DNA of 64,000 nucleotides from Deltaproteobacteria bacterium PRO3 (GCA_030263375.1 SZOV01000002.1:1-64000), one strand, 5' to 3'. Positions 53,364-62,429 are shown, counted from the first letter of the stretch. Notes: generated from the letters alone by a model not told the origin. Program-made: numbers and translations.

Positions 53364-54758
53364 ATGAAGGAAGAGATGCTGAACGAACGCCTTGCAGCGC
53401 TGCTCAACAAGTACAACGTACCCGGGCCCCGTTACACAAGCTACCCGACGGTCCCGGCCTGGACGGAGTCCGTCGGCCCGGCCGATTATCTCCGGAGCCT
53501 CGAGGGCCTGCGTCCCGGCGACCCCCTGTCGCTCTACTTCCACCTCCCCTTCTGCGAACGGCTCTGTCATTTCTGCGGCTGCATGCGCGTGATCACCACC
53601 GACCACAGCCGCTCGGCGCCCTACGTCGAGGTCCTGTTGCGGGAGCTCGACCGGGTGGTCGCGGCGCTGCCCGAGGGCGTCCGCGAGGTCAGCCAGGTGC
53701 ATTTCGGCGGCGGCACGCCCAATTTCCTGCAACCTGAGGAGATGCGCGCCATCGTCGCGCGGATCCGCAACCGCTTCCGCCTGATGCCCGACGCCGAGCT
53801 GGCCATCGAGATGCATCCCCGCACCAGCACGCCGGCCTTCTGCAAGGTCTTGGCCGAACTGGGCTTCAACCGGATCTCGCTGGGCGTGCAGGACTTCGAC
53901 CCCAAGGTTCAAGCCCTCATCAACCGGCACCAGACTTATGAAAGGACCGCGGAGATGGTCGCGCTGCTGCGCAGCCTAGGCTTTCGCTCCTTCAACTTCG
54001 ACCTGATCTACGGCCTGCCCGGCCAGAGCTTCGAAGGGTGGGAGAAGACCTTGGCGCAAGTTCTGGAGCTTAGGCCCGACCGTCTCGCCGTCTACAGCTA
54101 CGCCCACGTCCCCTGGAAGAGCGCCGTGCAGCGCTCCTTCAAGGACTCCGACCTGCCGCCCCCGGGCATGAAGATTGAGCTCTTCCAGCGGGCCTACGAG
54201 ACCTTTACCGCCAAGGGCTACCGCTCGATCGGGATGGACCACTTCGCCCGGGCCGACGACGAGCTCGCGCGGGCCGCGGAGAGCGGCGGCCTGCACCGCA
54301 ACTTCATGGGCTACTCGACCAAGGCCGACGCCCACCAGCTGGGCTTCGGGGTCAGCGCCATCTCCTACGTCGGCGGGAATTACTTCCAAAACTTGAAGGA
54401 ATTGGCCGACTACGAGGCGGCGATCCGCGGCGGCGGTCTGGCCGCCTTCCGGGGCTTCCTGCTGGCGCGCGACGACGCGATCCGCCGCGACCTGATCACC
54501 CGCATCATGTGCAACGGCCTGGTGGATTGGGCCGACTTCGAGGCGCAATGGGGGTTGAAGCACGGCGAGTATTTCGAGGCGGAACTGCCCGAGCTTCAGA
54601 CCTTCGTCGCCGACGGCCTCCTCGAAAACGACGCAAGGGCCCTGCGCGTGCGGGGCGAAGGCTTCCTCTTCCTGCGCAATATCGCCATGGTCTTCGACCG
54701 CTACCTCGAGGACATCCGCAGCCAATCCGCCACCCCAACTTTCTCCAAGACGGTTTGA
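53364..54758 (+). CDS. hemN: Oxygen-independent coproporphyrinogen III oxidase
   Basis: 464 residues, radical-SAM enzyme. The cluster motif is FCERLCHFCGCM (C-x3-C-x2-C) near residue 60, and GPRYTSYPTVPAW, QVHFGGGTPNFL and FNFDLIYGLPGQ follow. It decarboxylates two propionates of coproporphyrinogen III to vinyls in haem synthesis without O2. A second ATG at 53376 has a better AAGGAAGAG site and may be the true start. It opens the plus-strand run hemN-hemJ-hemH. Confidence 0.95.
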   Translation: MKEEMLNERLAALLNKYNVPGPRYTSYPTVPAWTESVGPADYLRSLEGLRPGDPLSLYFHLPFCERLCHFCGCMRVITTDHSRSAPYVEVLLRELDRVVAALPEGVREVSQVHFGGGTPNFLQPEEMRAIVARIRNRFRLMPDAELAIEMHPRTSTPAFCKVLAELGFNRISLGVQDFDPKVQALINRHQTYERTAEMVALLRSLGFRSFNFDLIYGLPGQSFEGWEKTLAQVLELRPDRLAVYSYAHVPWKSAVQRSFKDSDLPPPGMKIELFQRAYETFTAKGYRSIGMDHFARADDELARAAESGGLHRNFMGYSTKADAHQLGFGVSAISYVGGNYFQNLKELADYEAAIRGGGLAAFRGFLLARDDAIRRDLITRIMCNGLVDWADFEAQWGLKHGEYFEAELPELQTFVADGLLENDARALRVRGEGFLFLRNIAMVFDRYLEDIRSQSATPTFSKTV

Positions 54759-54782
54759 GGGAAATTTGCTAGGCAGGCGCCC

Positions 54783-55214
54783 ATGCTTTACCTCTGGCTG
54801 AAGGCCTTCCACATCATCTTCATGGTCGCCTGGTTCGCGGGGCTCTTCTATATATTCCGCCTCTTCGTCTACCACGTGAAGTATCAAGACCAGGCGAACA
54901 TGCGCCAGGCCTACGCCCTGATGGAGCGTAAGCTGCTCTATGTCATCATGCACCCGGCGATGCTGCTGACCTTGCTGCTCGGCATTCTGTTGATCGCCCT
55001 CAACCCCGCCGTGCTGCGGGCGCCCTGGTTCCACGCGAAGCTCCTGGGCGTGGCGGGCTTGATCGGCTACCAGATCTTCGCGGGGATCACGGCGAAGCGC
55101 TTCGCGCGGGGGGATTTCTTTTTATCGGAGCGGGCCTGCCGGTTTATCAACGAGGTGCCGACCTTGCTGTTGTTCGCGATCGTCATCCTAGTGGTGATCA
55201 AGCCTTGGGCGTAG
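54783..55214 (+). CDS. hemJ: Protoporphyrinogen IX oxidase HemJ-like membrane protein
   Basis: 143 residues with four membrane segments. MLYLWLKAFHIIFMVAWFAGLFYIFRLFVYH carries the conserved His and Trp of the UPF0093/HemJ family, and MHPAMLLTLLLGILL and WFHAKL add the later His residues. HemJ oxidises protoporphyrinogen to protoporphyrin in bacteria lacking HemG/HemY. It lies between hemN and hemH, as expected. Confidence 0.92.
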   Translation: MLYLWLKAFHIIFMVAWFAGLFYIFRLFVYHVKYQDQANMRQAYALMERKLLYVIMHPAMLLTLLLGILLIALNPAVLRAPWFHAKLLGVAGLIGYQIFAGITAKRFARGDFFLSERACRFINEVPTLLLFAIVILVVIKPWA

Positions 55215-55218
55215 GGGA

Positions 55219-55247
55219 GTAGGGGCGAACACAAGGTTCGCCCCTAC
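55219..55247. repeat. Dispersed hairpin repeat, copy 2
   Basis: GTAGGGGCGAAC, loop ACAAG, GTTCGCCCCTAC: a perfect 12-bp inverted repeat in the 40-base gap between hemJ and hemH. A partial GTAGGGGA precedes it at 55211. Confidence 0.85.
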
Positions 55248-55254
55248 AATACAA

Positions 55255-56286
55255 ATGCAAGACTCGAAAAATAAAATCGGCGTCCTCTTGATCAACCTCG
55301 GCACCCCGAAGGCTCCGACGACCGCTGACGTCCGCCGCTACCTGCGGCAATTCCTCTCCGACCCCCGCGTCATCGACATCAACCCGGTGGGCCGCTGGCT
55401 CTTGGTGAACCTCATCATCGCGCCCTTCCGCTCGCCCAAGTCCGCCGCCGCCTACCGCAAGATCTGGACGGAGCGGGGCTCCCCGCTGCTCTTCCACACC
55501 CAAGACCTGGGCCGCGCCGTGGCCGAGCGCCTGGGCGAGGACTACGCGGTCGAGATCGGCATGCGCTACGGCGAGCCCTCCATCGAGTCCGCCCTGCGGC
55601 GCCTCTTCGACCGGGGCGTCCGCGAGGTCCGCATCCTGCCGCTCTACCCGCAGTACTCCTCCTCGGCGACGGGCTCGACGCAGGAAGAGGTCTTCCGCGT
55701 GGCGAAGCGGATGTGGAACATCACCCCGCTGCAGTTCCTCCTGCCCTTCTTCGACCATCCCGGCTTCATCCGGGCCTTCGCGGAGGTCGGGCGCGGCCGG
55801 CTGCGCGACTTCCGGGCCGACCATGTCTTGTTCAGCTTCCACGGACTGCCCGAACGGCAGATCCTTAAAGGAGACATCGGTGGAAATCACTGCCTGCAGA
55901 AGCCCGACTGCTGCGACAAGATCATCCCCGCCAACGGGCTTTGCTACCGCGCCCACAGCTACGCGACGGCGCGGGCCCTGGCCGCCGCGCTGGAGTTGCC
56001 GGCGGAGCAATACACGATCTGCTTCCAATCGCGGCTCGGCCGCACGCCGTGGATCAAGCCCTACACCGACCTGGTGATCCCCGAGCTGGCCAAGGCCGGA
56101 AAGAAGCGCCTCGCCGTCTTCTGCCCCGCCTTCGTCGCCGACTGCCTGGAGACGCTGGAAGAGATCGGCATGCGGGCCCGCGAGCAGTTTCGCTCCTTGG
56201 GCGGCGAAGACTTGCTCCTGATTCCCTCGCTGAACACCGAGCCGGCCTGGGTCGAGACGGTCTGCGCGATGGTGAAGGGAGATTGA
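55255..56286 (+). CDS. hemH: Ferrochelatase
   Basis: 343 residues. GVLLINLGTPKAP at the start, FSFHGLPERQI with the active-site His, YTICFQSRLGRTPWIKPYTD, and VFCPAFVADCLETLEEI are conserved. Cys residues in PDCCDKI and elsewhere fit a protein of the 2Fe-2S-bearing type, but this is not certain. It inserts Fe2+ into protoporphyrin IX. No ribosome-binding site is seen before the ATG; the hairpin repeat lies seven bases upstream. The stop is directly followed by the ATG of the next gene. Confidence 0.95.
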   Translation: MQDSKNKIGVLLINLGTPKAPTTADVRRYLRQFLSDPRVIDINPVGRWLLVNLIIAPFRSPKSAAAYRKIWTERGSPLLFHTQDLGRAVAERLGEDYAVEIGMRYGEPSIESALRRLFDRGVREVRILPLYPQYSSSATGSTQEEVFRVAKRMWNITPLQFLLPFFDHPGFIRAFAEVGRGRLRDFRADHVLFSFHGLPERQILKGDIGGNHCLQKPDCCDKIIPANGLCYRAHSYATARALAAALELPAEQYTICFQSRLGRTPWIKPYTDLVIPELAKAGKKRLAVFCPAFVADCLETLEEIGMRAREQFRSLGGEDLLLIPSLNTEPAWVETVCAMVKGD

Positions 56287-56931
56287 ATGACGGAACGCGA
56301 TTCCCTGGTGCTGAACATCGAACTCACGCTCATCAGCATCATCCAGGGCGTCGCGCTCTACTTCCTGGTCGAGTCCTCGCGGATCCCGATCGTCGATCGG
56401 CACTACGCGGCCTGGCCCTACATCGCTAGTGGGCTGGTGATCATCCTCTTGTTCTGGTCGCGCTCGATTATCCACGGACTCACCGTCATCCGTTGGCCCC
56501 TCGAGTTCGGCCACAATTTCCTCTACGTCGCCCTCACCCTGGTCGAGTGCGTCGCCTTCACGCAGGTCGGCAATCCGCGGAATTGGTTCGCGCTGAACGC
56601 CGTTTACGCCGCCTTGATCTGGCTGCTCTTCATTTGGGACCTGCGTCTGATCCGCAAGCGCGCCGGGGAGGACCGCAGTCCGGCGAGGCAGCAGCTCTAT
56701 GCGGTCGTGCAGAAGGACCAGCTGCGGAACATCCGGTTCCTGATGCCCGCGGCCCTTGGCTTCACGCTTGGCGCGACGTTGCTCATCCATTATTTTCCGG
56801 GATTCTTCTTGGAGCGCGGAGGGCATTGGTTTCCGGCCCTATTCCAACTGTCGGCCGCCCTCGCCTATCTGGCCCACAGCCTCCGCTTCTATGAACGGCT
56901 CAAGCCCCTGCAAGACAAAGTCATCGCCTAA
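56287..56931 (+). CDS. Polytopic membrane protein, 214 aa, unknown
   Basis: Six hydrophobic segments (for example LISIIQGVALYFLV, ASGLVIILLFW, ALTLVECVAFTQV, AVYAALIWLLFIW, FLMPAALGFTLGATLLI, SAALAYLAHSL). A charged loop (about 120-145) separates segments four and five. It begins immediately after the hemH stop, so it is probably co-translated. I know no function; a role linked to haem or membrane proteins is only suggested by position. Confidence 0.7.
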   Translation: MTERDSLVLNIELTLISIIQGVALYFLVESSRIPIVDRHYAAWPYIASGLVIILLFWSRSIIHGLTVIRWPLEFGHNFLYVALTLVECVAFTQVGNPRNWFALNAVYAALIWLLFIWDLRLIRKRAGEDRSPARQQLYAVVQKDQLRNIRFLMPAALGFTLGATLLIHYFPGFFLERGGHWFPALFQLSAALAYLAHSLRFYERLKPLQDKVIA

Positions 56932-56932
56932 G

Positions 56933-56962
56933 AAAAAAATGCCGGGGCGTCTCCGCCCCGGC
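56933..56962 (-). terminator. Rho-independent terminator for the minus-strand hydrolase gene
   Basis: GCCGGGGCG, loop GAGA, CGCCCCGGC on the minus strand, then CATTTTTTT. It lies between the convergent genes ending at 56931 and 56989. Confidence 0.85.
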
Positions 56963-56988
56963 CGGAACTTTCCGCGACTCGCGCTGCG

Positions 56989-58125
56989 TCAATGCGTGGC
57001 CAAGAAACTCAATAACGGCTCCCAAAAGGCGCTGTCGGGGCCGTCGCTGATCGGCGCGTCGAACCGCATCAGGTGCGAGGCTCCGGGCAAGGTCACGCTC
57101 TCCGCCTGGCCTCCGCCGCTAGCGCCGTAGGCGGCCACCAACTCGGCCGTGCCGGCCTCGCTGCCGATCGGATCGGGGGAACCCTGAATGAAGAGGGCGT
57201 CCGCCCGCGCGGGAGCGGCATCCTGGATCGGAGCCTCCAGGACAAACTCGCCAGCGACCGGATCGAAGCCGAAGGGCACCGCGGCCACTTCGTTGAAGGG
57301 CCCGGACGGCACGGTTTGCGGCGGCGGCCCCAGTGTCGCGGCGACGGCCGCGGCCAGGACATCGGGATAGGCCGCCCCGAAAAAGAGATTAAGCAACGCG
57401 GGATCCCCCGGTAGATAAGGAGTTGCCGCAACGAAGGCGCGGAACGCCGGATCGAACAGTTGGCCTGAAACGGGACCGAAGCGAAGGTAGAACGCCGCGG
57501 AGACGACCACCGAGCGGACGTCGGAGCGGCGGGCCAGCAGCAGGGCGCCGTTGGTACCCACGCCGGTCTCCCCGTAGACGTCCCAGCGCGGAATTCCCAA
57601 GATGGTCGCCACCGGCCTCGCCACTGCGGCGACGGCGAGAGCGCTTTCCTCGCTGTCCAGCTCCTGTCCGACCTCGGGGCGGAAGGACCCGCCCGTCCCC
57701 AAGAGATCCACCGACAAGGCGCAGTAGCCCGATTTAGCGAGGACGCGCACGGTATGGAAGCCCTCGCGGCCGGGAACCGCGACTTCATAGTAGCCGCCGC
57801 CGTTCGCCAAAGTTCCGGGAATCAAGGCCACCAGACGGCGGTCTCGCTTCAGCAGGCACTCGCGGCTCAGGTAGAGGCGCGCGGCGACGTTGCCCGCCGC
57901 CGTGGGGACGTTTAAGGCGACTCTCACCATGCCGTCGGCGATCGCGACGCCGTCGGTCAGGCCGAGGCTTTTGGCCTCGCCCTCCGGGCTCCCCAAGGCA
58001 AGCGCTTCGCCTTGCCGGACCAAGTCCTCGAGCGAGCCCTCAGAAAAGTCCCCCACGGCGTCCAAGGCATTGCCTCCGCAAGCCGTCAATGCGACGAGGA
58101 AACAGGCGATAAGAATTTTTTTCAT
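56989..58125 (-). CDS. Lipoprotein, alpha/beta-hydrolase-like, 378 aa
   Basis: The ATG at 58125 follows GGAGGG. MKKILIACFLVALTACGGN has a lipobox LTAC with Cys at residue 16. The rest has the alpha/beta-hydrolase pattern: LVALIPGTLANGGGYYEVAVPG, LSVDLLGTGGS, WDVYGETGVGTNGALLLARR at the nucleophile elbow position, and a late LPGASHLMRFD with a candidate His. The elbow reads GETGVGTNG rather than GxSxG, so the catalytic nucleophile is unclear and it may not be an active esterase. Confidence 0.65.
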   Translation of the reverse strand: MKKILIACFLVALTACGGNALDAVGDFSEGSLEDLVRQGEALALGSPEGEAKSLGLTDGVAIADGMVRVALNVPTAAGNVAARLYLSRECLLKRDRRLVALIPGTLANGGGYYEVAVPGREGFHTVRVLAKSGYCALSVDLLGTGGSFRPEVGQELDSEESALAVAAVARPVATILGIPRWDVYGETGVGTNGALLLARRSDVRSVVVSAAFYLRFGPVSGQLFDPAFRAFVAATPYLPGDPALLNLFFGAAYPDVLAAAVAATLGPPPQTVPSGPFNEVAAVPFGFDPVAGEFVLEAPIQDAAPARADALFIQGSPDPIGSEAGTAELVAAYGASGGGQAESVTLPGASHLMRFDAPISDGPDSAFWEPLLSFLATH

Positions 58126-58412
58126 AAAACCCTCCGTAAAAATAAAAAAAGAGTTGTGCAATCCGCGACACGACCCTGCCTACCGCAGACGGCGGCGCCG
58201 AGCCCGGGGGTTGCTTAAAGGAAATGGATGGAATGAATACGACAAAAAACGACCGCGCGACCGCGCGGAGAATCAAGAACTGTCCGGTCCCACGACACGC
58301 CCCTTTCACCGCCCCAAACTTCGGCGGATGAAGCCCCTTGATCGATGTTGATGTAGAGGGGATTATCCGTAGCTCCCGTGACGATGACAAGACAAAATCG
58401 AAAAATGAAATT

Positions 58413-60335
58413 CTATTTCATTTTCCATCCGTGCACGAAATCGACCAAGGCCATGACGTGGTCGACGGGAGTCTCGGGGAGGATGCCGTGGCCCAGGTTG
58501 AAGATGAAGCCGGGCTTCGAACCCACCGCCTCGAGGATCTTGCGCGCCTCGGCGCGGATGACATCGGGTTCCGAAAAGAGGAGAACCGGATCGAAATTTC
58601 CCTGCACCGCGACGTCACCGAGCTGCCGCCAGGCCTGGGCGATGTCCACCCGCCAATCGAGGCCGATCACGTCGCCGCCCGCCCCTTTGATTTGATCGAG
58701 AAGGGAGGTCGTGTCGGTGCCGAAATGGATGGAGGGGATATCTTTGGGCAGCTCGGAGAAGAGCCGCTGCATGTGGGGAAAAACGTATTCGCGGTAATCC
58801 GCCGGCGAGAGACAGCCCACCCAGGAATCGAAAATCTGTAAGATCTGGCAGCCCGCCGCGACCTGGGCCTTCAGGTAGGACAGCGAGGCGGTCGTGATCT
58901 TCTCCATCAGCTCGTGCCAGGCGCCGGGCTCTTGGTGCATCAGCGTCTTGGTCGGGATGTAGTTGCGCGAACCCTTGCCCTCGATCATGTAGGCGGCAAC
59001 GGTGAAGGGCGCGCCGGCGAATCCGATGAGGGGGATGTCGGGCCGCATCGCGGCGCGGACTTGGCGGATCGCCTCGAGGACGAAGCCCAGGCCCGATTCG
59101 GGATCGACGGGCTTGAGTTTACGTATGTCATCGACGCTTCGCACGGGGCGCCCGATCACGGGACCCAGGCTCTCTTTGAATTCCAGCGGCACGCCCATCG
59201 GCTCGACGATCAGGAGGATGTCGGCGAAGATGATCGCCGCGTCGACGTTGAGACGCTCGACGGCGTCCAGCGTCACCTGCGCGGCGAGCTCGGGGGTCTT
59301 GCACAATGTCAGAAAGTCCACACCGCCGCGCACCAGCTGGTATTCCGCCATGTAACGGCCGGCCTGGCGCATCAGCCAAACGGGGATGCGGTCGACGGGC
59401 TGCTTGCGGCAGGCCCGTAGCATACGGGATTCCGGTAGGGGCGAACCTTGTGTTCGCCCGTCCCCTACGGTCCTCACCCAAGCCTCATCCGCCCGCTCAT
59501 TCTTCCTCGCGACGATCTCCCCGGCGACGGCCGCCATCTGGGCCACCAGCTCCGGCATCTTGTTCGGCGTGGCCTCGTAGTCCGCGAAGAGCTGCCGCTC
59601 GCGCAGGGCCTCGCTGGTGGTGGGCCCGATCGAGCCGATCGCGACGCGGTGCAGGGCGCGGCGCAGGGCCGACTCGCGCGGGCCGGCGACTTGCAAGAGG
59701 TGGTGCACCTGCGTGGCGGTGGTGAAAAGCAAGACCTGCACCTCGCCGCGCAGGATCGCCTCGATGCCGCGCTCCAGCGGCCCCAGGTCCTCGGGCAGGG
59801 CCCACTGGTAGATCTTCACCGGGCGCACCGTCGCGCCGCCCGCGCGCAGGCCCTCGAGGAAGTCGGCGTTGGAGGCGCCGTACTCCAGGACCGCGATCTT
59901 CTTCCCGGCGAGCAGCGCCTCCTCGCGCAGGATGGCGAGGATCTCCTGCCAGGTGTTCGGCTCCGGCACCGTCACGGCGACGGGGATATTCTGCATCTTG
60001 CAGACCGCGAGCGGCTTCGGCCCGCGAACGACGACCTTGGTTTTTTCGAAGGCGGCGAGGACGCGCTCCTTCGGGTACTTGGTCTCGAGGGCGGCGAGCA
60101 GGGTGCGCAGGCCGACGCCGGTCATCAGGACGAAGAGGTCGTAGGCGCCGGCCTCGAGCTCTGCAAAAAACCGGAAGGCGTCGGAATTGTCCTCCAGCGG
60201 GACCTCGCGCATCGAGGGGGCGCTCAGGGCCTTGCCGCCGGCCTTCTCGACCAGCTTCGCCATGGGCAGGGCCATGCGGCTCTCGAGGGATAGGACCGTG
60301 AGGCCAGAGAAATTTTTCGCGGTTTTTGAATCCAT
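58413..60335 (-). CDS. hemDE: Uroporphyrinogen-III synthase / uroporphyrinogen decarboxylase, one reading frame (HemD-HemE)
   Basis: 640 codons from the ATG at 60335. Residues 1-285 are HemD (GLTVLSLESRMALPM, VFLMTGVGLRTLL-like, VLLFTTATQVHHLL, IGSIGPTTSEALRE), which closes and inverts ring D. Residues about 303-640 are HemE (RKQPVDRIPVWLMRQAGRYMAEY, IIFADILL, GFAGAPFTVAAYM, GLDWRVDI), which decarboxylates uroporphyrinogen III. Between them, residues about 290-301 are encoded by the dispersed hairpin repeat (59435-59468). An internal ATG at 59423 could start HemE alone, with only a weak ribosome-binding site. Whether one or two proteins are made is not settled. Confidence 0.85.
   Translation of the reverse strand: MDSKTAKNFSGLTVLSLESRMALPMAKLVEKAGGKALSAPSMREVPLEDNSDAFRFFAELEAGAYDLFVLMTGVGLRTLLAALETKYPKERVLAAFEKTKVVVRGPKPLAVCKMQNIPVAVTVPEPNTWQEILAILREEALLAGKKIAVLEYGASNADFLEGLRAGGATVRPVKIYQWALPEDLGPLERGIEAILRGEVQVLLFTTATQVHHLLQVAGPRESALRRALHRVAIGSIGPTTSEALRERQLFADYEATPNKMPELVAQMAAVAGEIVARKNERADEAWVRTVGDGRTQGSPLPESRMLRACRKQPVDRIPVWLMRQAGRYMAEYQLVRGGVDFLTLCKTPELAAQVTLDAVERLNVDAAIIFADILLIVEPMGVPLEFKESLGPVIGRPVRSVDDIRKLKPVDPESGLGFVLEAIRQVRAAMRPDIPLIGFAGAPFTVAAYMIEGKGSRNYIPTKTLMHQEPGAWHELMEKITTASLSYLKAQVAAGCQILQIFDSWVGCLSPADYREYVFPHMQRLFSELPKDIPSIHFGTDTTSLLDQIKGAGGDVIGLDWRVDIAQAWRQLGDVAVQGNFDPVLLFSEPDVIRAEARKILEAVGSKPGFIFNLGHGILPETPVDHVMALVDFVHGWKMK
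59435..59468. repeat. Dispersed hairpin repeat, copy 3, inside hemD-hemE
   Basis: GTAGGGGCGAAC, CTTGT, GTTCGCCC-GTC-CCCTAC. It carries one extra five-base stretch relative to copy 2. It falls exactly in the linker between the two enzyme domains and keeps the frame open, coding GDGRTQGSPLP. Confidence 0.85.
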
Positions 60336-60343
60336 AGTAAAAT

Positions 60344-60372
60344 GTAGGGGCGAAGCCAAAGTTCGCCCCTAC
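60344..60372. repeat. Dispersed hairpin repeat, copy 4
   Basis: GTAGGGGCGAA-GCCAAAG-TTCGCCCCTAC. It lies between hemD-hemE and aroF and supplies the TAG stop codon of aroF (60369-60371). Confidence 0.85.
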
Positions 60373-61388
60373 AGGGAACGCCCCATCAATGCAATCAGCG
60401 GCTTCAGCTTCTCCATCATCTCGGCAAACATCTCGAGGGTGAGCGACTGCGCCCCGTCGCTCAGCGCCTGCTCGGGCGTCGGGTGCACCTCGACCATCAG
60501 GCCGTCGGCGCCCACCGCCGCGGCCGCCATCGCCAGCGGCGGGACGTAATGGCGCACCCCCGTCCCGTGCGAGGGGTCGATGATGACGGGCAGGTGGGTC
60601 TGTTCGCGCAGCACCGGCACGGCGCTTAGGTCGAGCGTGTTGCGGGTCGCCGTCTCGAAGGTGCGGATCCCGCGCTCGCAGAGGATGACCTCGCGGTTGC
60701 CCTCGGCGAGGATGTACTCCGCGCTCATCAGCCACTCCTTGATCGTCGTCGACATCCCGCGCTTGAGCAACACCGGCTTTTTCACCTGGCCCAATTCCTT
60801 CAGCAGGGCGAAGTTTTGCACGTTCCGCGCCCCGACCTGCAGGATGTCGGCCGAGCGCTCCACGGTCTCGACGTCGCGCTGGCTCAAAACCTCGGTGACC
60901 AGCGGCAGGCCGGTCTCGCGCTTCGCGATTTCCAAAAGGCGCAGCCCCTCCTCCGCCAGACCTTGAAAATCATAGGGCGAGGTGCGCGGCTTGTAGGCCC
61001 CGCCGCGCAGCACCTGGGCCCCGGCCTTTTTCACCGCCTTGGCGGTCTTGACGATCTGCGCCTCGCTCTCGACGCTGCAGGGGCCGGCCATCACGATGAA
61101 GGACTCGGGGCCGACCGCGACGCCGGGGGCGACCTTCACGACGGTGGGTTTGGGCCGCAGTTCGCGGCTGGCCAGCTTGTAGGGCTTGGAGATGGGAATC
61201 ACCGCCTCGACGCCGACCAAGGTCGTCAAGACCATCAAATCTTGTTTCTTTTTCTCGTGCCCGACGGCCCCGACCACGTCCCGGTCCTGGCCGTGGATGA
61301 CGTGGGCCTTGAAGCCCATCTTCTCGATGTGCCGAACCACCTCTTTTAGCTGGTCCTTGGTGGCGTCGGTCCGCATCACGATGATCAT
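60369..61388 (-). CDS. aroF: 3-deoxy-7-phosphoheptulonate (DAHP) synthase
   Basis: 339 residues from the ATG at 61388, with GGGAG eight bases upstream. An N-terminal ferredoxin-like domain (about 1-70, [25 protein letters not shown]) precedes the type Ibeta barrel: [42 protein letters not shown] and DPSHGTG. It joins PEP and erythrose-4-phosphate, the first step to aromatic amino acids. The last codons and stop are formed by the hairpin repeat. Confidence 0.95.
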   Translation of the reverse strand: MIIVMRTDATKDQLKEVVRHIEKMGFKAHVIHGQDRDVVGAVGHEKKKQDLMVLTTLVGVEAVIPISKPYKLASRELRPKPTVVKVAPGVAVGPESFIVMAGPCSVESEAQIVKTAKAVKKAGAQVLRGGAYKPRTSPYDFQGLAEEGLRLLEIAKRETGLPLVTEVLSQRDVETVERSADILQVGARNVQNFALLKELGQVKKPVLLKRGMSTTIKEWLMSAEYILAEGNREVILCERGIRTFETATRNTLDLSAVPVLREQTHLPVIIDPSHGTGVRHYVPPLAMAAAAVGADGLMVEVHPTPEQALSDGAQSLTLEMFAEMMEKLKPLIALMGRSL

Positions 61389-61431
61389 GGTTGTCACTCC
61401 CTGGCTTCTGGTTTAAAGCTATCTTCTATTC

Positions 61432-61713
61432 ATGCGGCTGAAAAAAGAACAAATCCAAAAAATCGCCGAACGGGTCCTCGACCAACTGGAGAAGTCCAAG
61501 CAGATCGTCGCCAAAGCCGACCGCCCCACCCTGCTACAGAAAATCGAGCAGGTGATCACGGCCAATTTCCAGGCCGAGGACCGCCTGGACGAGGAGGCCA
61601 AGGGCCTGCTGGATAAATTCCGCCGCCAAGTCCCGGCCGGCTCGATCAACGAGCATGAGATGTTTCAAAAGATTAAGAAGCAATTGGCCAAGGACAAGAA
61701 GTTCGTGATTTGA
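61432..61713 (+). CDS. DUF507 family protein, 93 aa
   Basis: Small helical protein: MRLKKEQIQKIAERVLDQLEKSKQIV, DRLDEEAKGLLDKFRR and a Lys-rich end. DUF507 proteins occur in pairs in several deltaproteobacterial-type genomes; function unknown. Divergent from aroF. A paralogue follows at 62,059 beyond the structured element. Confidence 0.8.
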   Translation: MRLKKEQIQKIAERVLDQLEKSKQIVAKADRPTLLQKIEQVITANFQAEDRLDEEAKGLLDKFRRQVPAGSINEHEMFQKIKKQLAKDKKFVI

Positions 61714-61843
61714 AAACTAAGAATCATTACCGAGCACCCCTAACGAGAAGGGCTAACGATTAATGATTTCCACGGAGCAACCCTAACGAGAGTGGGGGCT
61801 TATCTGTAGCAATCTTTAATTAGGTAATGTTTACTACGGAACA

Positions 61844-62002
61844 GCCCCGCTTTCAGAGGGGTTTTCTCCCTTGGAGCAGCCTTTGAAAAATCCGTCCTTA
61901 AAGCCTTCTAATCTTCCTTCGGATTTTTCAACCGCAGGGGTCTCCCCGGCTTAAGGGGAGACCCCGGTGCTCCAAGGGAGAAAACCCCTCTGAAAGCGGG
62001 GC
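61844..62002. repeat. Large inverted repeat with two inner hairpins (possible structured RNA), within the 61,714-62,058 gap
   Basis: A perfect 34-bp inverted repeat (61844-61877 with 61969-62002) encloses two more perfect stems: 12 bp (61883-61894 with 61920-61931) and 11 bp (61937-61947 with 61955-61965). Folded as RNA or single-strand DNA this is a three-way junction. In front of it, GAGCACCCCTAACGAGA (near 61,733) and GAGCAACCCTAACGAGA (near 61,777) form a short direct repeat. No gene is seen in the gap. Confidence 0.85.
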
Positions 62003-62058
62003 GGTCGCAAAGACACCGAACCAAGGCAAAACACCAAAGGCATCCCCAAGAGGCCCCC

Positions 62059-62331
62059 ATGAAACTGAGCGAAGAAAGAGTCTCCCACCTAGCCCACCTG
62101 GTCTGGGACGCCCTCTACGACGAGGACCTGGTCGACTATCCCAACGACGAGGAGGCCCTCAAGGCCATCAAGCGGGCGATGCTCGACTACCTGAAGACCG
62201 ACGACCAGATCGACGACCTGGCCCGCCAAAAGATCCTCTCCCAAAAGCGCGGCATCCAGGAGGGCAGCCGCGAATGGGACATCCTGTACCGAAAATATTA
62301 TGAGGAAGAGGCCGCCAAGAAGCGCTTTTAA
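62059..62331 (+). CDS. DUF507 family protein, second copy, 90 aa
   Basis: Paralogue of the gene at 61,432: MKLSEERVSHLAHLVWDALYDEDLVDY, KTDDQIDDLARQKI and WDILYRKYYEEEAAKKRF. All helical with an acidic middle, no signal peptide. Function unknown. It is followed by the groES promoter region. Confidence 0.85.
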   Translation: MKLSEERVSHLAHLVWDALYDEDLVDYPNDEEALKAIKRAMLDYLKTDDQIDDLARQKILSQKRGIQEGSREWDILYRKYYEEEAAKKRF

Positions 62332-62363
62332 GAAATTTCCCCTCCTTTTTTACCTCCCCTCCC

Positions 62364-62391
62364 TTGACACCTTATCCACAAGTCCTATATG
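62364..62391 (+). promoter_or_regulatory. Promoter of groESL
   Basis: TTGACA (62364-62369) and TATATG (62386-62391) with 16 bases between. The CIRCE operator begins 12 bases downstream, where HrcA would block the start of transcription. Confidence 0.75.
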
Positions 62392-62402
62392 TCTCCCCGT
62401 CC

Positions 62403-62429
62403 TTAGCACTCGTCCGTTTGGAGTGCTAA
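62403..62429 (+). promoter_or_regulatory. CIRCE operator (HrcA binding site)
   Basis: TTAGCACTC, nine bases, GAGTGCTAA: an exact match to the CIRCE consensus. It places groESL under heat-shock repressor HrcA; hrcA itself is not in the window. Confidence 0.97.

Noticed and set aside
61730-61800. Possible CRISPR-like direct repeats GAGCA-x-CCCTAACGAGA
   Set aside because: Only two imperfect copies, no regular spacer series and no cas genes in the window.
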